NCBI GenBank assembly: GCA_051004815.1
Contig: JBPCJY010000189.1
Coordinates: 1-24,011 of the forward strand
DNA from: JBBQXY01 sp051004815
GTDB lineage: Bacteria > Chloroflexota > Ktedonobacteria > Ktedonobacterales > Ktedonobacteraceae
DNA length: 24,011 nt
Direction of reading: 5' to 3'
Shown here: piece by piece, positions 6,590 to 14,761 of the stretch
Numbering within the stretch: the stretch's first letter is position 1
Layout: every line of letters begins with the position of its first letter
Made by a program: the position numbers and the translations under genes
The notes under the pieces: model-generated
Databases searched by the model: none
Seen by the model: the letters and a program-made list of their open reading frames with translations, nothing else
Told to the model about the DNA's origin: nothing

Positions 6590-8881
6590 ATGCCCAGACG
6601 GGAATTACTCTCACCTGCTCAGCGAACTGAAATGCTCTCGCTCCCCAGTGATATGAGCGAACAAATGCTCGCTCGCTACTACACCCTCTCCTCGGAGGAT
6701 CTGACGCTCATTCGACAACGTCGTCGGCCCTATAACCGCCTGGGGTTCGCAGTGCAACTCGCGTATCATCGCTTTCCCGGGCGAACCTGGACGGCCAGCG
6801 AAGAGGTCTCTCCCCAGGTTCTCGCCTATATGGCCACGCAATTGGACATCAACCCGATGAGCATTCTGCAGTATGCCCGTGATCGGGAGGCCACCCGTTT
6901 TGAGCATCTGGCCGAACTGCAACAGGCCTACGGTTTCCGCTCATTTACCATCCGTGCGTATAAAGAGCTCGCCGTGTGGCTCTTCCCACAAGCGCTCGCC
7001 ACGGGCTCAGGTCTTGCTCTTGTGCGAGCGCTCATCGAGGAAATGCGGAGCCGAATGATTCTCATTCCTGGCATTACGACCGTCGAGGGGTTGGGATGGG
7101 AAGTTCGTCGTCGTGCAGAACGCAAGACGTTTCACCTGTTGACGGAAGGCTTGACGGACCTGCAGCGGACACAACTTCAGGGTATATTGGCGGTACCGAC
7201 CTTCTCACGGCAAACGGTGTTAGCCTGGCTGCGACAGCCACCGGGTGCCGCTTCCCCCTCCAACTTTCTGAAAGTGATTGAACGTTTACGCTGGATTCGC
7301 GATCTGGGCCTTGATTCACAGGTCACCTCGCGCGTCCACCAAAACCGCCTTCAGCAGCTGGCACGCGAGGGAACCCGCATGACGGCACAGCATCTGCAGT
7401 TCAACAATGATCATCGTAGGGACGCGACACTGGTCGCCTTTCTACTCTCCACAGCAGAGGACCTGGTCGATCAGGCGCTGGACATGCACGACAAACTCAT
7501 CGGTCAGCAATTCAAGAAAGGGGAGCGCAAACAGGAAGACCAGATCAAAAAAAGCCGGAAGGCCATCAACGAAAAAGTTCGCCTGTACGCCCGGGTGGGA
7601 AAAGCCTTGATTACTGCCAAAGCCGAGACGCAGGACGCCTATCAAGCGATTGAAGCCGTCATTGCCTGGGAACGGTTTGTGGGTACGGTGGAAGAAGCTG
7701 AACAGCTCTCAACGACGAACGACGTGGATTCAGCAGAGGTGTTGATCGGTCGCTATGCCCAACTGCGCAAGTATACCAAGGAGTTACTTTCCACCTTCGA
7801 GTTTCAAGGGACAACGGCGAACGCGCCCGTCATTGAAGCGCTAGAGATCCTGAAAGATCTCAATGAAACGGGACGGCGCACGGTGCCAGAAGATGCTCCC
7901 ATGTCGTTTGTCAAAGGTCGTTGGGAGAAACATGTGATGCAAGACGAGACGATAGAGCGCCATGCCTATGAACTCTGCGCCCTCTCAGAACTGCGGAGTG
8001 GGTTGCGATCCGGAGACGTCTGGATACAAGGAAGTCGGCAGTACAAGGCGTTTGAAGAGTATCTGATGCCTCAAGGGCAGTGGCAATGGCTCAAACACAC
8101 CAAGGAGACAGGCGTGGAGGTTGCAGAGGACGTGTCAATCTATCTCACCGAACGCAGAGAGGCGTTGCATCGAGAACTCACCACCGTCGAGAAGCTTCTG
8201 GTCGAAGAGAAATTGCCCGATGTGCGTCTGGTCAAGGGAGAGTTGGTGATTACTCCGCTGGCGAAAGCCGTTCCAGACGAAGTCGAAGACCTGGCACGCC
8301 AGGCATATGCGTTGCTTCCACGCATCAAGCTGCCGGAACTACTCCTGGAAGTGAATGCCTGGACGGGATTAGATCGTCACTTCACCCACTTGCATACGGG
8401 AGAGCCACCCAAAGACCGCACAGCGCTGTTTGCCACGTTGCTAGCAGATGCCATTAATCTGGGCCTTTCTCAGATGGCAGAGACCAGTGAAGGGATGACC
8501 TTCAATCGGTTGGCCTGGGTTGCCGATTGGAATGTGCGTGATGAGACCTATACCAAAGCACTGGCTGAAGTCATTAATTATCATCACCGCGTGCCGTTTG
8601 CCGCGTACTGGGGAGATGGCACGACCTCCTCATCAGATGGACAGCGCTTCAAGGCGGGAGGACGACCAGAAGCGACCGCACAGGTCAATCTGCGGTACGG
8701 AACGGAGCCCGGGGTGACCTTTTATACGCATCTCTCGGATCAGTACGGCCCCTTCAATGTTAAGGTGATTAGTTCGTCCGTCCGTGATGCGCCACATATG
8801 GTGGATGGATTGCTCTACCATGAGACGGAGCTGCCCATTCACGAACATTACACCGATACCTGGGGCTATACGGTTATGTAG
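6590..8881 (+). CDS. tnpA: Tn3-family transposase TnpA, N-terminal part (disrupted)
   Basis: This frame encodes the first 761 residues of a Tn3-family transposase plus two foreign codons and a stop from the inserted element. The N-terminus (RRELLSPAQRTEML...YYTLSSEDL) is the typical DUF4158 DNA-binding region. Near the end come the RNase-H-like core motifs WGDGTTSSSDGQRF (D676, or less likely D683) and HYTDTWGYT (D756), the first two acidic catalytic residues. The gene breaks after Thr761 (codon 8870-8872), where a family member would continue DQVF. That continuation resumes at 12914. Joined, the two parts give about 990 residues, the normal size for Tn4430-like TnpA. The start ATG has AGGA 5 nt upstream. 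The fragment alone lacks the catalytic glutamate and should be inactive unless complemented. Confidence 0.93.
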   Translation: MPRRELLSPAQRTEMLSLPSDMSEQMLARYYTLSSEDLTLIRQRRRPYNRLGFAVQLAYHRFPGRTWTASEEVSPQVLAYMATQLDINPMSILQYARDREATRFEHLAELQQAYGFRSFTIRAYKELAVWLFPQALATGSGLALVRALIEEMRSRMILIPGITTVEGLGWEVRRRAERKTFHLLTEGLTDLQRTQLQGILAVPTFSRQTVLAWLRQPPGAASPSNFLKVIERLRWIRDLGLDSQVTSRVHQNRLQQLAREGTRMTAQHLQFNNDHRRDATLVAFLLSTAEDLVDQALDMHDKLIGQQFKKGERKQEDQIKKSRKAINEKVRLYARVGKALITAKAETQDAYQAIEAVIAWERFVGTVEEAEQLSTTNDVDSAEVLIGRYAQLRKYTKELLSTFEFQGTTANAPVIEALEILKDLNETGRRTVPEDAPMSFVKGRWEKHVMQDETIERHAYELCALSELRSGLRSGDVWIQGSRQYKAFEEYLMPQGQWQWLKHTKETGVEVAEDVSIYLTERREALHRELTTVEKLLVEEKLPDVRLVKGELVITPLAKAVPDEVEDLARQAYALLPRIKLPELLLEVNAWTGLDRHFTHLHTGEPPKDRTALFATLLADAINLGLSQMAETSEGMTFNRLAWVADWNVRDETYTKALAEVINYHHRVPFAAYWGDGTTSSSDGQRFKAGGRPEATAQVNLRYGTEPGVTFYTHLSDQYGPFNVKVISSSVRDAPHMVDGLLYHETELPIHEHYTDTWGYTVM

Positions 8882-8888
8882 ACACTTC
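8874..8888 (+). repeat. Left terminal repeat of the Tn554-like element
   Basis: TTATGTAGACACTTC, the exact reverse complement of 12894-12908. It supplies the in-frame codons Val-Met-stop that terminate the tnpA 5' part at 8881. Confidence 0.88.
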
Positions 8889-8959
8889 CCCAAAACCAAC
8901 GGACGTTTCGTTTCTCTTACCGAGAGCAGATGTTCTAGAGATGAAGGAGGACGTGTTTC

Positions 8960-10108
8960 ATGAAAGTCCAACGAATGAGGCAGGAAGACCGCAATGAAGT
9001 TTCGTATCAGCTTTTAGATGGAAACAATCAGCCTATCGAAGCCGTCTCCGGCTTCATGCGCCATTTACATGCTCGCGGTTTCTCGCCAAATACGCAAGCC
9101 GCCTACGCCTACGATTTACTTCACTTCATGTCTTTTCTCGAACAGCAGCAGTTGACCTACCTTGACTTCACGCCAACCCATTCACTCGACTTGTTGGCTT
9201 ATCTGCGCGTCATCCCAAACCGGAAACAGGTTCAACGACTAAGCATTGTTCTGTGTACGACCGAAGCCGGACAGCCTGCTACTCATCTTTCCGCCTCCAG
9301 CATTAATCGTACTCTCGCCGCTGTTTCTTCGTTCTATGAATATCTCATCCTCTCTGGGAAATTGGCTAGCAGGGAGAACCCAATTCAGAAGACAGATGAT
9401 CCTGCAGCTGCACGGGTGTTGGCACGCCATCATCCCTTCATGGGACATGCCAGCCAGCAACGTCCCATTCGTCGCGTGGTCCGAGTCAAAACGATCAGCC
9501 GGGTTCCACGCCCGATGAGTGAAGAACAAATCACTGCTCTGCTTGGCTCACTGCGAATCTACCGGGACAAGGCTATGATCCTGCTCATGTTACAAGGGGG
9601 ACTGAGGCCAGGCGAAGTCCTCAATCTTCATCTGGAGGATATCCAATATGGGAAAAGGCGTGTGATTATTCGGTATCGCGATGATCATCCGAAGGGGGTG
9701 CGTACCAAATCACGTCGTGAGCGCGTCGTCGATTTGCATGAACCAGAAGCACTCCAGACTCTGAGTACCTATGTGATGCAAGAACGTCCCCAAGAAGGAG
9801 AGAGTTCCCTGGTGTTTCTGGTAGGCGGCCAGGGAAAACGTCGCTTAGAGCCGCTGGGCTATCACGCACTGGTCAAGTTATTTGAACGCCACTGCGAGCG
9901 GCTTGGCATTCGAGAGCCGTGGGTCACGCCCCATGCTCTCCGACATACGCATGCCACACGCATGTGGGAAGGAGGCATGCGCGAACTCGCGCTCCAGAAA
10001 CGGTTAGGCCATGCTTCCCCAGAATCGACACGAATCTACACGCAGGTCTCAGACCCGATGGTTGTGGCTGAATATCGTCGGGCCCTCGGCCAGGAGGAAT
10101 TGTCATGA
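8960..10108 (+). CDS. Tyrosine recombinase, Tn554 TnpA-like
   Basis: A 382-residue site-specific tyrosine recombinase. The N-terminal SAM-like domain (about 27-135, RHLHARGFSPNTQAAYAYDL) is followed by the catalytic domain from about residue 190. Catalytic residues visible are R216 (GGLRPGE), a Lys in KGVRTKSRRERVV, H325 and R328 (HALRH), H351 (LGHAS) and Y360 (RIYTQ), so the active site looks complete. Length and position match TnpA of Tn554 (361 residues), the first of two recombinases that act together to insert the element at a specific site. The start ATG has AAGGAGG 9 nt upstream (8944-8950). The stop overlaps the next start by 4 nt (ATGA), which implies translational coupling. No gene symbol is given, to avoid confusion with the Tn3 tnpA. 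Confidence 0.85.
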   Translation: MKVQRMRQEDRNEVSYQLLDGNNQPIEAVSGFMRHLHARGFSPNTQAAYAYDLLHFMSFLEQQQLTYLDFTPTHSLDLLAYLRVIPNRKQVQRLSIVLCTTEAGQPATHLSASSINRTLAAVSSFYEYLILSGKLASRENPIQKTDDPAAARVLARHHPFMGHASQQRPIRRVVRVKTISRVPRPMSEEQITALLGSLRIYRDKAMILLMLQGGLRPGEVLNLHLEDIQYGKRRVIIRYRDDHPKGVRTKSRRERVVDLHEPEALQTLSTYVMQERPQEGESSLVFLVGGQGKRRLEPLGYHALVKLFERHCERLGIREPWVTPHALRHTHATRMWEGGMRELALQKRLGHASPESTRIYTQVSDPMVVAEYRRALGQEELS

Positions 10109-12144
10109 CTTTTTCAGCCCATCGCCAGGCGGCTTTGTCATTCCCACCGCGCCATGTAAGTGAGGAAGAATATGCTGCCTTTGTCATCGAACACCATGGA
10201 AGCCTGGGATCTCAAAACTACTACTTGCAACTTCGGCGTGCTTTTGTCGAGGCGTATCCAGATCTGGATACCTGGTTTGCCGCTCCTCTAACAGAACGGG
10301 TAGGGAGAGTGCGCCGCCACCCACGTTCTGCACTCATTGGGCGCGTGTCGTATCGGGCGCGTCCCTATCTGTTTTTTCTGGCCTTACGTGGCTATATCAC
10401 CTTTGACTGGGAGTGGCTCATCGGCGTATCCAACATTCACCTCTGGGAGATGCTCCCATCTGCCAACATTTCATCAGATGTAGAGCAGCTTATCGAGGAA
10501 GCGGTCCATCTGGGGTACAATCGGCTTTCTTCTTCCCAAGACTTACGCTGGGTGGTGAGCCGTGTTTTTCTCCACACAGGAAGGTGGCAGGTTGATCAGA
10601 TTACGGAGGCTGCGTGTGATGAACTTGCCGAAGCCGTTCGGGCCTTCGGAGAACGGCCCGATATCGCCTCCTTTCATGGCTCTGTTGAAGAGTATCGGCG
10701 ACGAGCGCGAAAAAGTTATCTCACAGCCATTCATCGCTTAAAGGTTGTCCTCTATCATCGGGGACAAGCAGCAACAGAACCATGGAAGATTATGCCGAAG
10801 TACGCGGAACCATCTCCCGGTCCCCCACAGTTGCTTGCTACGATTTCACGTTATTTGACGGCGCGCAGCTTGACCAGCCGGCCAGGGACCATTGTGCGAA
10901 TGGAAGTATCTTTCCGCCGTTTCATGCAGTGGCTAAGCCAGGCATACCCTCAGATCGAAACGTTTGCGGAGGTGACCCGCGACCACCTGTTTGAGTTCGC
11001 AGAATGGCTCAATTCCTGGAAAGGGATGCATTCTGGGCAACCGCTGAGCGTCCTCACGAAGCGTGGGAACCTTTCCGCTTTATCCGCGTTTTTTCGTGAT
11101 GTGACCAATTGGGAGTGGGACGATGTTCCACTGCGTCCACTCCTTGCCGCTGGTGATCTGCCCAAAATGCCTGAACGTGTCCCACGCTACATTCCAGAAG
11201 ATGAGTTGGCGCGACTGATGACGGCTATTCGCGCACTGTCTTGCCCCTATCAACGAGCTGCTTTGCTCATTGCCCGTTGGAGCGGGGCACGGCGCGATGA
11301 AATCCGTCGGCTGTCCATCGATTGTCTGGATACGTATCCAGATGGGACGCCACGGCTGCGCATTCCTGCTGGGAAAACGAAGCGAGAGCGTATGATCCCT
11401 CTTCACGAAGAGGCCGCAGCAGCGATTCGTGAGATGCAGACAGTACGCTGTACGGAAGATCGCGGGCTGCGAGATACGCAGACGGGAGTGGAGACCCGCT
11501 ATCTGTTTTTGCACCTGGGAAGGCTCTTCTCTCATTACTATCTGTTCGAGCAATCTTTGCAACAAGCGTGTGAAGCTGCGGGGCTCCTCGACGGACAGGG
11601 AAGACATACCATCCATGCCCATCGGCTACGTCACACCGTAGGTACGCAGCTTGCCGAGCGAGGGGCAAAATTGCATACGATCATGAAGATATTAGGCCAC
11701 AGCAGCGTTTCCATGACCCTGGTGTATGCACAAATCAGTGACCGAGAGGTTCTCAAGGATTATCAAGCAGTCTTAGGTCCTGGTGCAATCCTTGCAGGAC
11801 CCTTTGCCGAGGCCCTCAAAACTGGTGAATTACCAGCCTCATCAGTAGACTGGCTCAAGTCAAATTTCTTCAAAACAGAACTCGAGTTGGGGCGCTGTTT
11901 ACGCCTTCCGCAGGAAGGACCATGTGAATGCGATCTGTACCTAACCTGCGCAAAGTTCGTGACAACGCCGGAATATGCACCACGCCTTCGTAAGAGACGA
12001 AAGCGAGAGCTAGAACTCGCTGAAGATGCTGTTGCTCATGGCTGGCAGCGTGAGGTGGAGCGCCATCAATGCACAATCAGACGGATTGAAGCATTGTTGG
12101 CAGACCTGAGTGAACCCATTGACGGCGTGGAAGCAGTAGATTAA
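10105..12144 (+). CDS. Tyrosine recombinase, Tn554 TnpB-like
   Basis: A 679-residue recombinase, larger than ordinary integrases because of a long N-terminal region (about 1-240) ahead of the SAM-like domain (about 245-350). The catalytic part has R396 (SGARRDE), K in GKTKRERMIPL, H506 and R509 (HRLRH), H532 (LGHSS) and Y541 (LVYAQ). After it comes a Cys-containing tail (C598, then C607-x-C609-x5-C615) and a basic coiled region. This layout, together with the preceding smaller recombinase, matches TnpB of Tn554 (about 630 residues). Both recombinases are thought to be needed for transposition. It starts inside the stop codon of the upstream gene, so the two are co-translated. The active site appears intact. 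Confidence 0.85.
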   Translation: MTFSAHRQAALSFPPRHVSEEEYAAFVIEHHGSLGSQNYYLQLRRAFVEAYPDLDTWFAAPLTERVGRVRRHPRSALIGRVSYRARPYLFFLALRGYITFDWEWLIGVSNIHLWEMLPSANISSDVEQLIEEAVHLGYNRLSSSQDLRWVVSRVFLHTGRWQVDQITEAACDELAEAVRAFGERPDIASFHGSVEEYRRRARKSYLTAIHRLKVVLYHRGQAATEPWKIMPKYAEPSPGPPQLLATISRYLTARSLTSRPGTIVRMEVSFRRFMQWLSQAYPQIETFAEVTRDHLFEFAEWLNSWKGMHSGQPLSVLTKRGNLSALSAFFRDVTNWEWDDVPLRPLLAAGDLPKMPERVPRYIPEDELARLMTAIRALSCPYQRAALLIARWSGARRDEIRRLSIDCLDTYPDGTPRLRIPAGKTKRERMIPLHEEAAAAIREMQTVRCTEDRGLRDTQTGVETRYLFLHLGRLFSHYYLFEQSLQQACEAAGLLDGQGRHTIHAHRLRHTVGTQLAERGAKLHTIMKILGHSSVSMTLVYAQISDREVLKDYQAVLGPGAILAGPFAEALKTGELPASSVDWLKSNFFKTELELGRCLRLPQEGPCECDLYLTCAKFVTTPEYAPRLRKRRKRELELAEDAVAHGWQREVERHQCTIRRIEALLADLSEPIDGVEAVD

Positions 12145-12175
12145 AATACTTGCAACTATTGAAGGGAAGAGCTGT

Positions 12176-12880
12176 ATGAGTGCTAAAGATATTGTTGCAT
12201 TTATTCTTCAACTGCTTGGGGCCATAACAGCTTGGCCTGTCATCCTGCTGATCATTATCCTCATCTTTCGCCGTGAAGTTCGCCAATTTCTCCCGGCGTT
12301 GGCAAGGAGATTAAAGAAGGCCGACATTGCAGGGTCTTCTTTTGAGTTCACCGAAGTTGCAGTGAAGGCCCTACAAGACTCTCTCGAATCGGGCGTTGAA
12401 AAACTCAAGGACAATCCTGATGAGCTGGCCAGCTTTGTGAGAAAACAGGTCGAGAAATTGCCTGAAGCAAGCACCTCTTCCAAATCCATAGCACAATCTC
12501 TGCCATTAAGTGGGCGTTCCATTCTCTGGGTTGATGATAATCCACTCAACAACGCCTACGAGGAAAGTGTTTTTAAGCAGTTAGGTGCAACTATCAAGCA
12601 AGCAACCTCGACAGAACAGGCTGTGCATTACCTGCACCAGGCTTTCAGGAAATATGATCTCATCATCTCAGATGTCCACCGAGACGAGGATAGACGTAGT
12701 AATCCAACAGCCGGGTATGAACTCCTTGATCGCATCAAGGGATACCAGATACAGGTACCGTTCGTGTTTTACACCAGTAGTGCGACACGGGTAAATCGAG
12801 AAAAATCTAAGTTGGCCGATGGTGTGGCAGATAATCCTAGTAGGTTGCAAGATCTCGTTCTGGATATCTTACAGCATTAA
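12176..12880 (+). CDS. Membrane-anchored receiver-domain protein (transposon passenger)
   Basis: This 234-residue protein occupies the place where Tn554 has tnpC, but it is not an obvious TnpC. Residues 8-31 form one membrane helix, followed by a basic/amphipathic stretch and a likely helical linker (55-95). A response-regulator receiver fold runs from about 115 to 233: acidic pair D120-D121 (LWVDDN), phospho-acceptor D166 (IISDVHRDE) and T200 (FYTSSA). The conserved Lys-Pro near the end is replaced by N220-P221, so phosphorylation chemistry may be altered. There is no DNA-binding or other output domain. ATG 12176 follows GAAGGGA. The stop is 13 nt before the inverted repeat at the right end. 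Its role is unknown; a membrane signalling or defence accessory function, or control of the recombinases, are possibilities. Confidence 0.7.
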   Translation: MSAKDIVAFILQLLGAITAWPVILLIIILIFRREVRQFLPALARRLKKADIAGSSFEFTEVAVKALQDSLESGVEKLKDNPDELASFVRKQVEKLPEASTSSKSIAQSLPLSGRSILWVDDNPLNNAYEESVFKQLGATIKQATSTEQAVHYLHQAFRKYDLIISDVHRDEDRRSNPTAGYELLDRIKGYQIQVPFVFYTSSATRVNREKSKLADGVADNPSRLQDLVLDILQH

Positions 12881-12889
12881 GGGTTAGGG

Positions 12890-13603
12890 GTGAGAAGTGT
12901 CTACATAAATACCGATCAAGTTTTTGGGATGACCCATTTGCTGGGGTTTCGCTTTGCCCCGCGTATTCGTGATCTGGGAGACAAGCGCATCTACAGTTTT
13001 GAGAAACCAGAGACCTACCCAGCCCTGGCACCACTGCTGGGAGGAATCATCAACGTGAAGCAAATCGAAGGGCACTGGGACGATCTGCTCCGCTTGACCA
13101 GCTCGATCCGCAAAGGCACCGTGACCGCATCGCTCATCTTAGGAAAACTGGCCTCCTATCCCCGACAAAACGGCCTGGCCTGGGCCCTTCGAGAAGTGGG
13201 ACGCATTGAAAAAAGTCTTTTTGCCCTGGAGTGGCTGCAAAGCCCCGAACTCCGAAGGCGGGTGCAGGTGGGACTCAACAAAGGAGAAGCCCGCAATGCA
13301 TTAGCACGAGCCATCTTTTTTTATCGCTTAGGCGAACTGCGTGATCGGTCCTATGAAGATCAGTGCCACCGGGCCAGTGGCCTCAATTTGATGGTCGCGG
13401 CCATTATTCTCTGGAATACAGTCTACCTTGCTGAGGCCATAGAGACCCTCAAGAAAAAAGGCGTTGAGGTGAAAGAAGAGTATCTTCGACATCTCTCCCC
13501 ATTAGGGTGGGAACACATCAACCTGACCGGAGACTACCAGTGGAATTTCAAACACATCCCTGCGGCAGGACAACTCCGACCCTTACGAACCAAGATCGCA
13601 TAG
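12890..13603 (+). CDS. tnpA: Tn3-family transposase TnpA, C-terminal part (disrupted)
   Basis: From Thr at 12911 the frame continues the transposase interrupted at 8872: TDQVFGMTHLLGFRFAPRIRDL is the conserved block that follows HYTDT-GY in Tn3 family proteins. The catalytic glutamate lies in NKGEARNAL (codon 13286-13288, residue 886 of the joined protein). The C-terminus (HLSPLGWEHINLTGDYQW) is complete. The frame is open upstream through the inverted repeat to a GTG at 12890, which has AAGGG six nt before it. A separate 237-residue C-terminal polypeptide could therefore be made, with the first seven residues foreign. Whether it is expressed is unknown; by default this is the 3' part of a broken gene. 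Confidence 0.9.
   Translation: MRSVYINTDQVFGMTHLLGFRFAPRIRDLGDKRIYSFEKPETYPALAPLLGGIINVKQIEGHWDDLLRLTSSIRKGTVTASLILGKLASYPRQNGLAWALREVGRIEKSLFALEWLQSPELRRRVQVGLNKGEARNALARAIFFYRLGELRDRSYEDQCHRASGLNLMVAAIILWNTVYLAEAIETLKKKGVEVKEEYLRHLSPLGWEHINLTGDYQWNFKHIPAAGQLRPLRTKIA
12894..12908 (-). repeat. Right terminal repeat of the Tn554-like element
   Basis: GAAGTGTCTACATAA on the + strand, the exact reverse complement of 8874-8888. It is followed directly by the resumed Tn3 tnpA frame at 12911. Confidence 0.88.
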
Positions 13604-13665
13604 TGGGGGATTCTGACCTGTGTATCCTCTATCGAGGAGCTATCGCTTGAAATGAGAAGGGAGCT

Positions 13666-14727
13666 ATGAGCGTGGCCGAACCGAAAACAGCGAGTATTAA
13701 TATCAGCAAAGCCCTTGTGAATATCTCACTGACGACCATCGCAGCCATTGGCAGCGCGGCAGGTATCCCCTGGGTTGCTGGTGCGACCGCTCTTCCTGCG
13801 GCGATTGCTGCATCTGAAACCCTGCGCACCTTCCTGAAGCGAAAGAAAGAAGAACTGCTCGAACTGCCTGCGCCTCCCTGTTGGACAAGCAGTGCTCAAT
13901 CCTGGCAAACCGTGTGTTCCAGCATCGAGCATCATCTGCCCATGATTATGGATGCGGTTGCTACCCAACTGAAACAGATCCAGGGGATGCCTACGGAGGC
14001 TCTCTTGAAGCAAACACTCATTCAGGCGATCGCTCAGGAACTGCCCGTCTGGGAGATTCCTGTCGAGCAGCGTGGGATGGTTGCCGTCTATGTCGCGCCA
14101 CTTATCTTCACAAAAACTGCTGAGGTGCTCAAACCGATCCTCGATCAGGTCCAGAGGGATGCACAAGCAGAGATGGTGGTAAAGATCTTTGACCTGCTCA
14201 ACAGAGCGCAACAGACAGGACTGCCACCCATTGCCTCCGTTGTCCCTGCAATGACGCCGATCACTCCCGTTGTCTCATCCGTCGCAACGATCCTTGAGCA
14301 GAAGATGCAAACCTCTGCCTATGATGTGTATATCTGCTATAACGAGGAGGATGAGGCCGAGGTATTTCCCATTGGAGAAGCCCTCAAAGCAGAGGGTATC
14401 CTTCCCTGGTTTGACTTTCTCGGGAAACCTGGAAGGTTCAAAGGAAAGCAACAAGAACATCTCATCGAAGTTATCCCGGCAGCGGCAATTTTTGTGGGAC
14501 AATATGCCATAAAGCAGTGGCAGGAACTGCAAATGTATGCCTTCTTAAACCAGTTTGTTGAGCGTGAGTGTCCGGTCATTCCGGTATTGCTCAAAAGTGC
14601 TCCCTCGAAGCCAAAGCTACCTCCATTTCTTGCCACATTCGTCTGGGTGGATTTTCATCGTACCGTTCCTGATCCTCTCAAACAGTTTATCTGGGGGATT
14701 ACAGAAGAACATTCTGTTGGTAATTAG
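13666..14727 (+). CDS. TIR-domain protein with hydrophobic N-terminus
   Basis: A 353-residue protein with an N-terminal hydrophobic segment (about 17-50, Ala/Gly/Ile-rich), a helical middle region (about 75-185), a Pro/Val-rich linker (186-206) and a C-terminal TIR domain (about 218-335). The TIR start YDVYICYNEEDE and the block FVERECPVIPVLL are clear. Bacterial TIR domains often cleave NAD+ as toxic effectors of phage defence. At the usual glutamate position, four residues after the conserved Trp (W285), this protein has Q289, while E287 is two residues off, so activity may be lost or shifted. ATG 13666 has AAGGGAG just upstream. It lies 62 nt after the transposase end and 34 nt before a second TIR gene, inside the Tn3 element, so the two are probably co-transcribed cargo. 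Confidence 0.8.
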   Translation: MSVAEPKTASINISKALVNISLTTIAAIGSAAGIPWVAGATALPAAIAASETLRTFLKRKKEELLELPAPPCWTSSAQSWQTVCSSIEHHLPMIMDAVATQLKQIQGMPTEALLKQTLIQAIAQELPVWEIPVEQRGMVAVYVAPLIFTKTAEVLKPILDQVQRDAQAEMVVKIFDLLNRAQQTGLPPIASVVPAMTPITPVVSSVATILEQKMQTSAYDVYICYNEEDEAEVFPIGEALKAEGILPWFDFLGKPGRFKGKQQEHLIEVIPAAAIFVGQYAIKQWQELQMYAFLNQFVERECPVIPVLLKSAPSKPKLPPFLATFVWVDFHRTVPDPLKQFIWGITEEHSVGN

Positions 14728-14761
14728 GAGAGCGTACCTGGTAGCGAGGAGAGTATAAACG

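Larger units (their letters stand above)
8874..12908 (+). mobile_element. Tn554-like transposon inserted in tnpA
   Basis: The 4035-bp insertion is bounded by perfect 15-bp inverted ends TTATGTAGACACTTC (8874-8888, and inverted at 12894-12908). The similarity continues imperfectly inward with C-rich tracts. It carries two overlapping tyrosine recombinase genes of the sizes known for Tn554 TnpA and TnpB, and a third gene in the tnpC position. The host tnpA frame ends at ACG (8870-8872) and resumes at ACC-GAT (12911-12916). Flanks read ATACGG on the left and ATACCG on the right, which fits a short heterologous crossover region rather than a normal target duplication. Tn554-family elements are known to insert site-specifically without clean duplications. 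Confidence 0.85.

Noticed and set aside
5584..12144. A recombinase-in-trio (RIT) element made of the three tyrosine recombinases
   Set aside because: The first recombinase is separated from the other two by tnpA and lies outside the 15-bp inverted ends.
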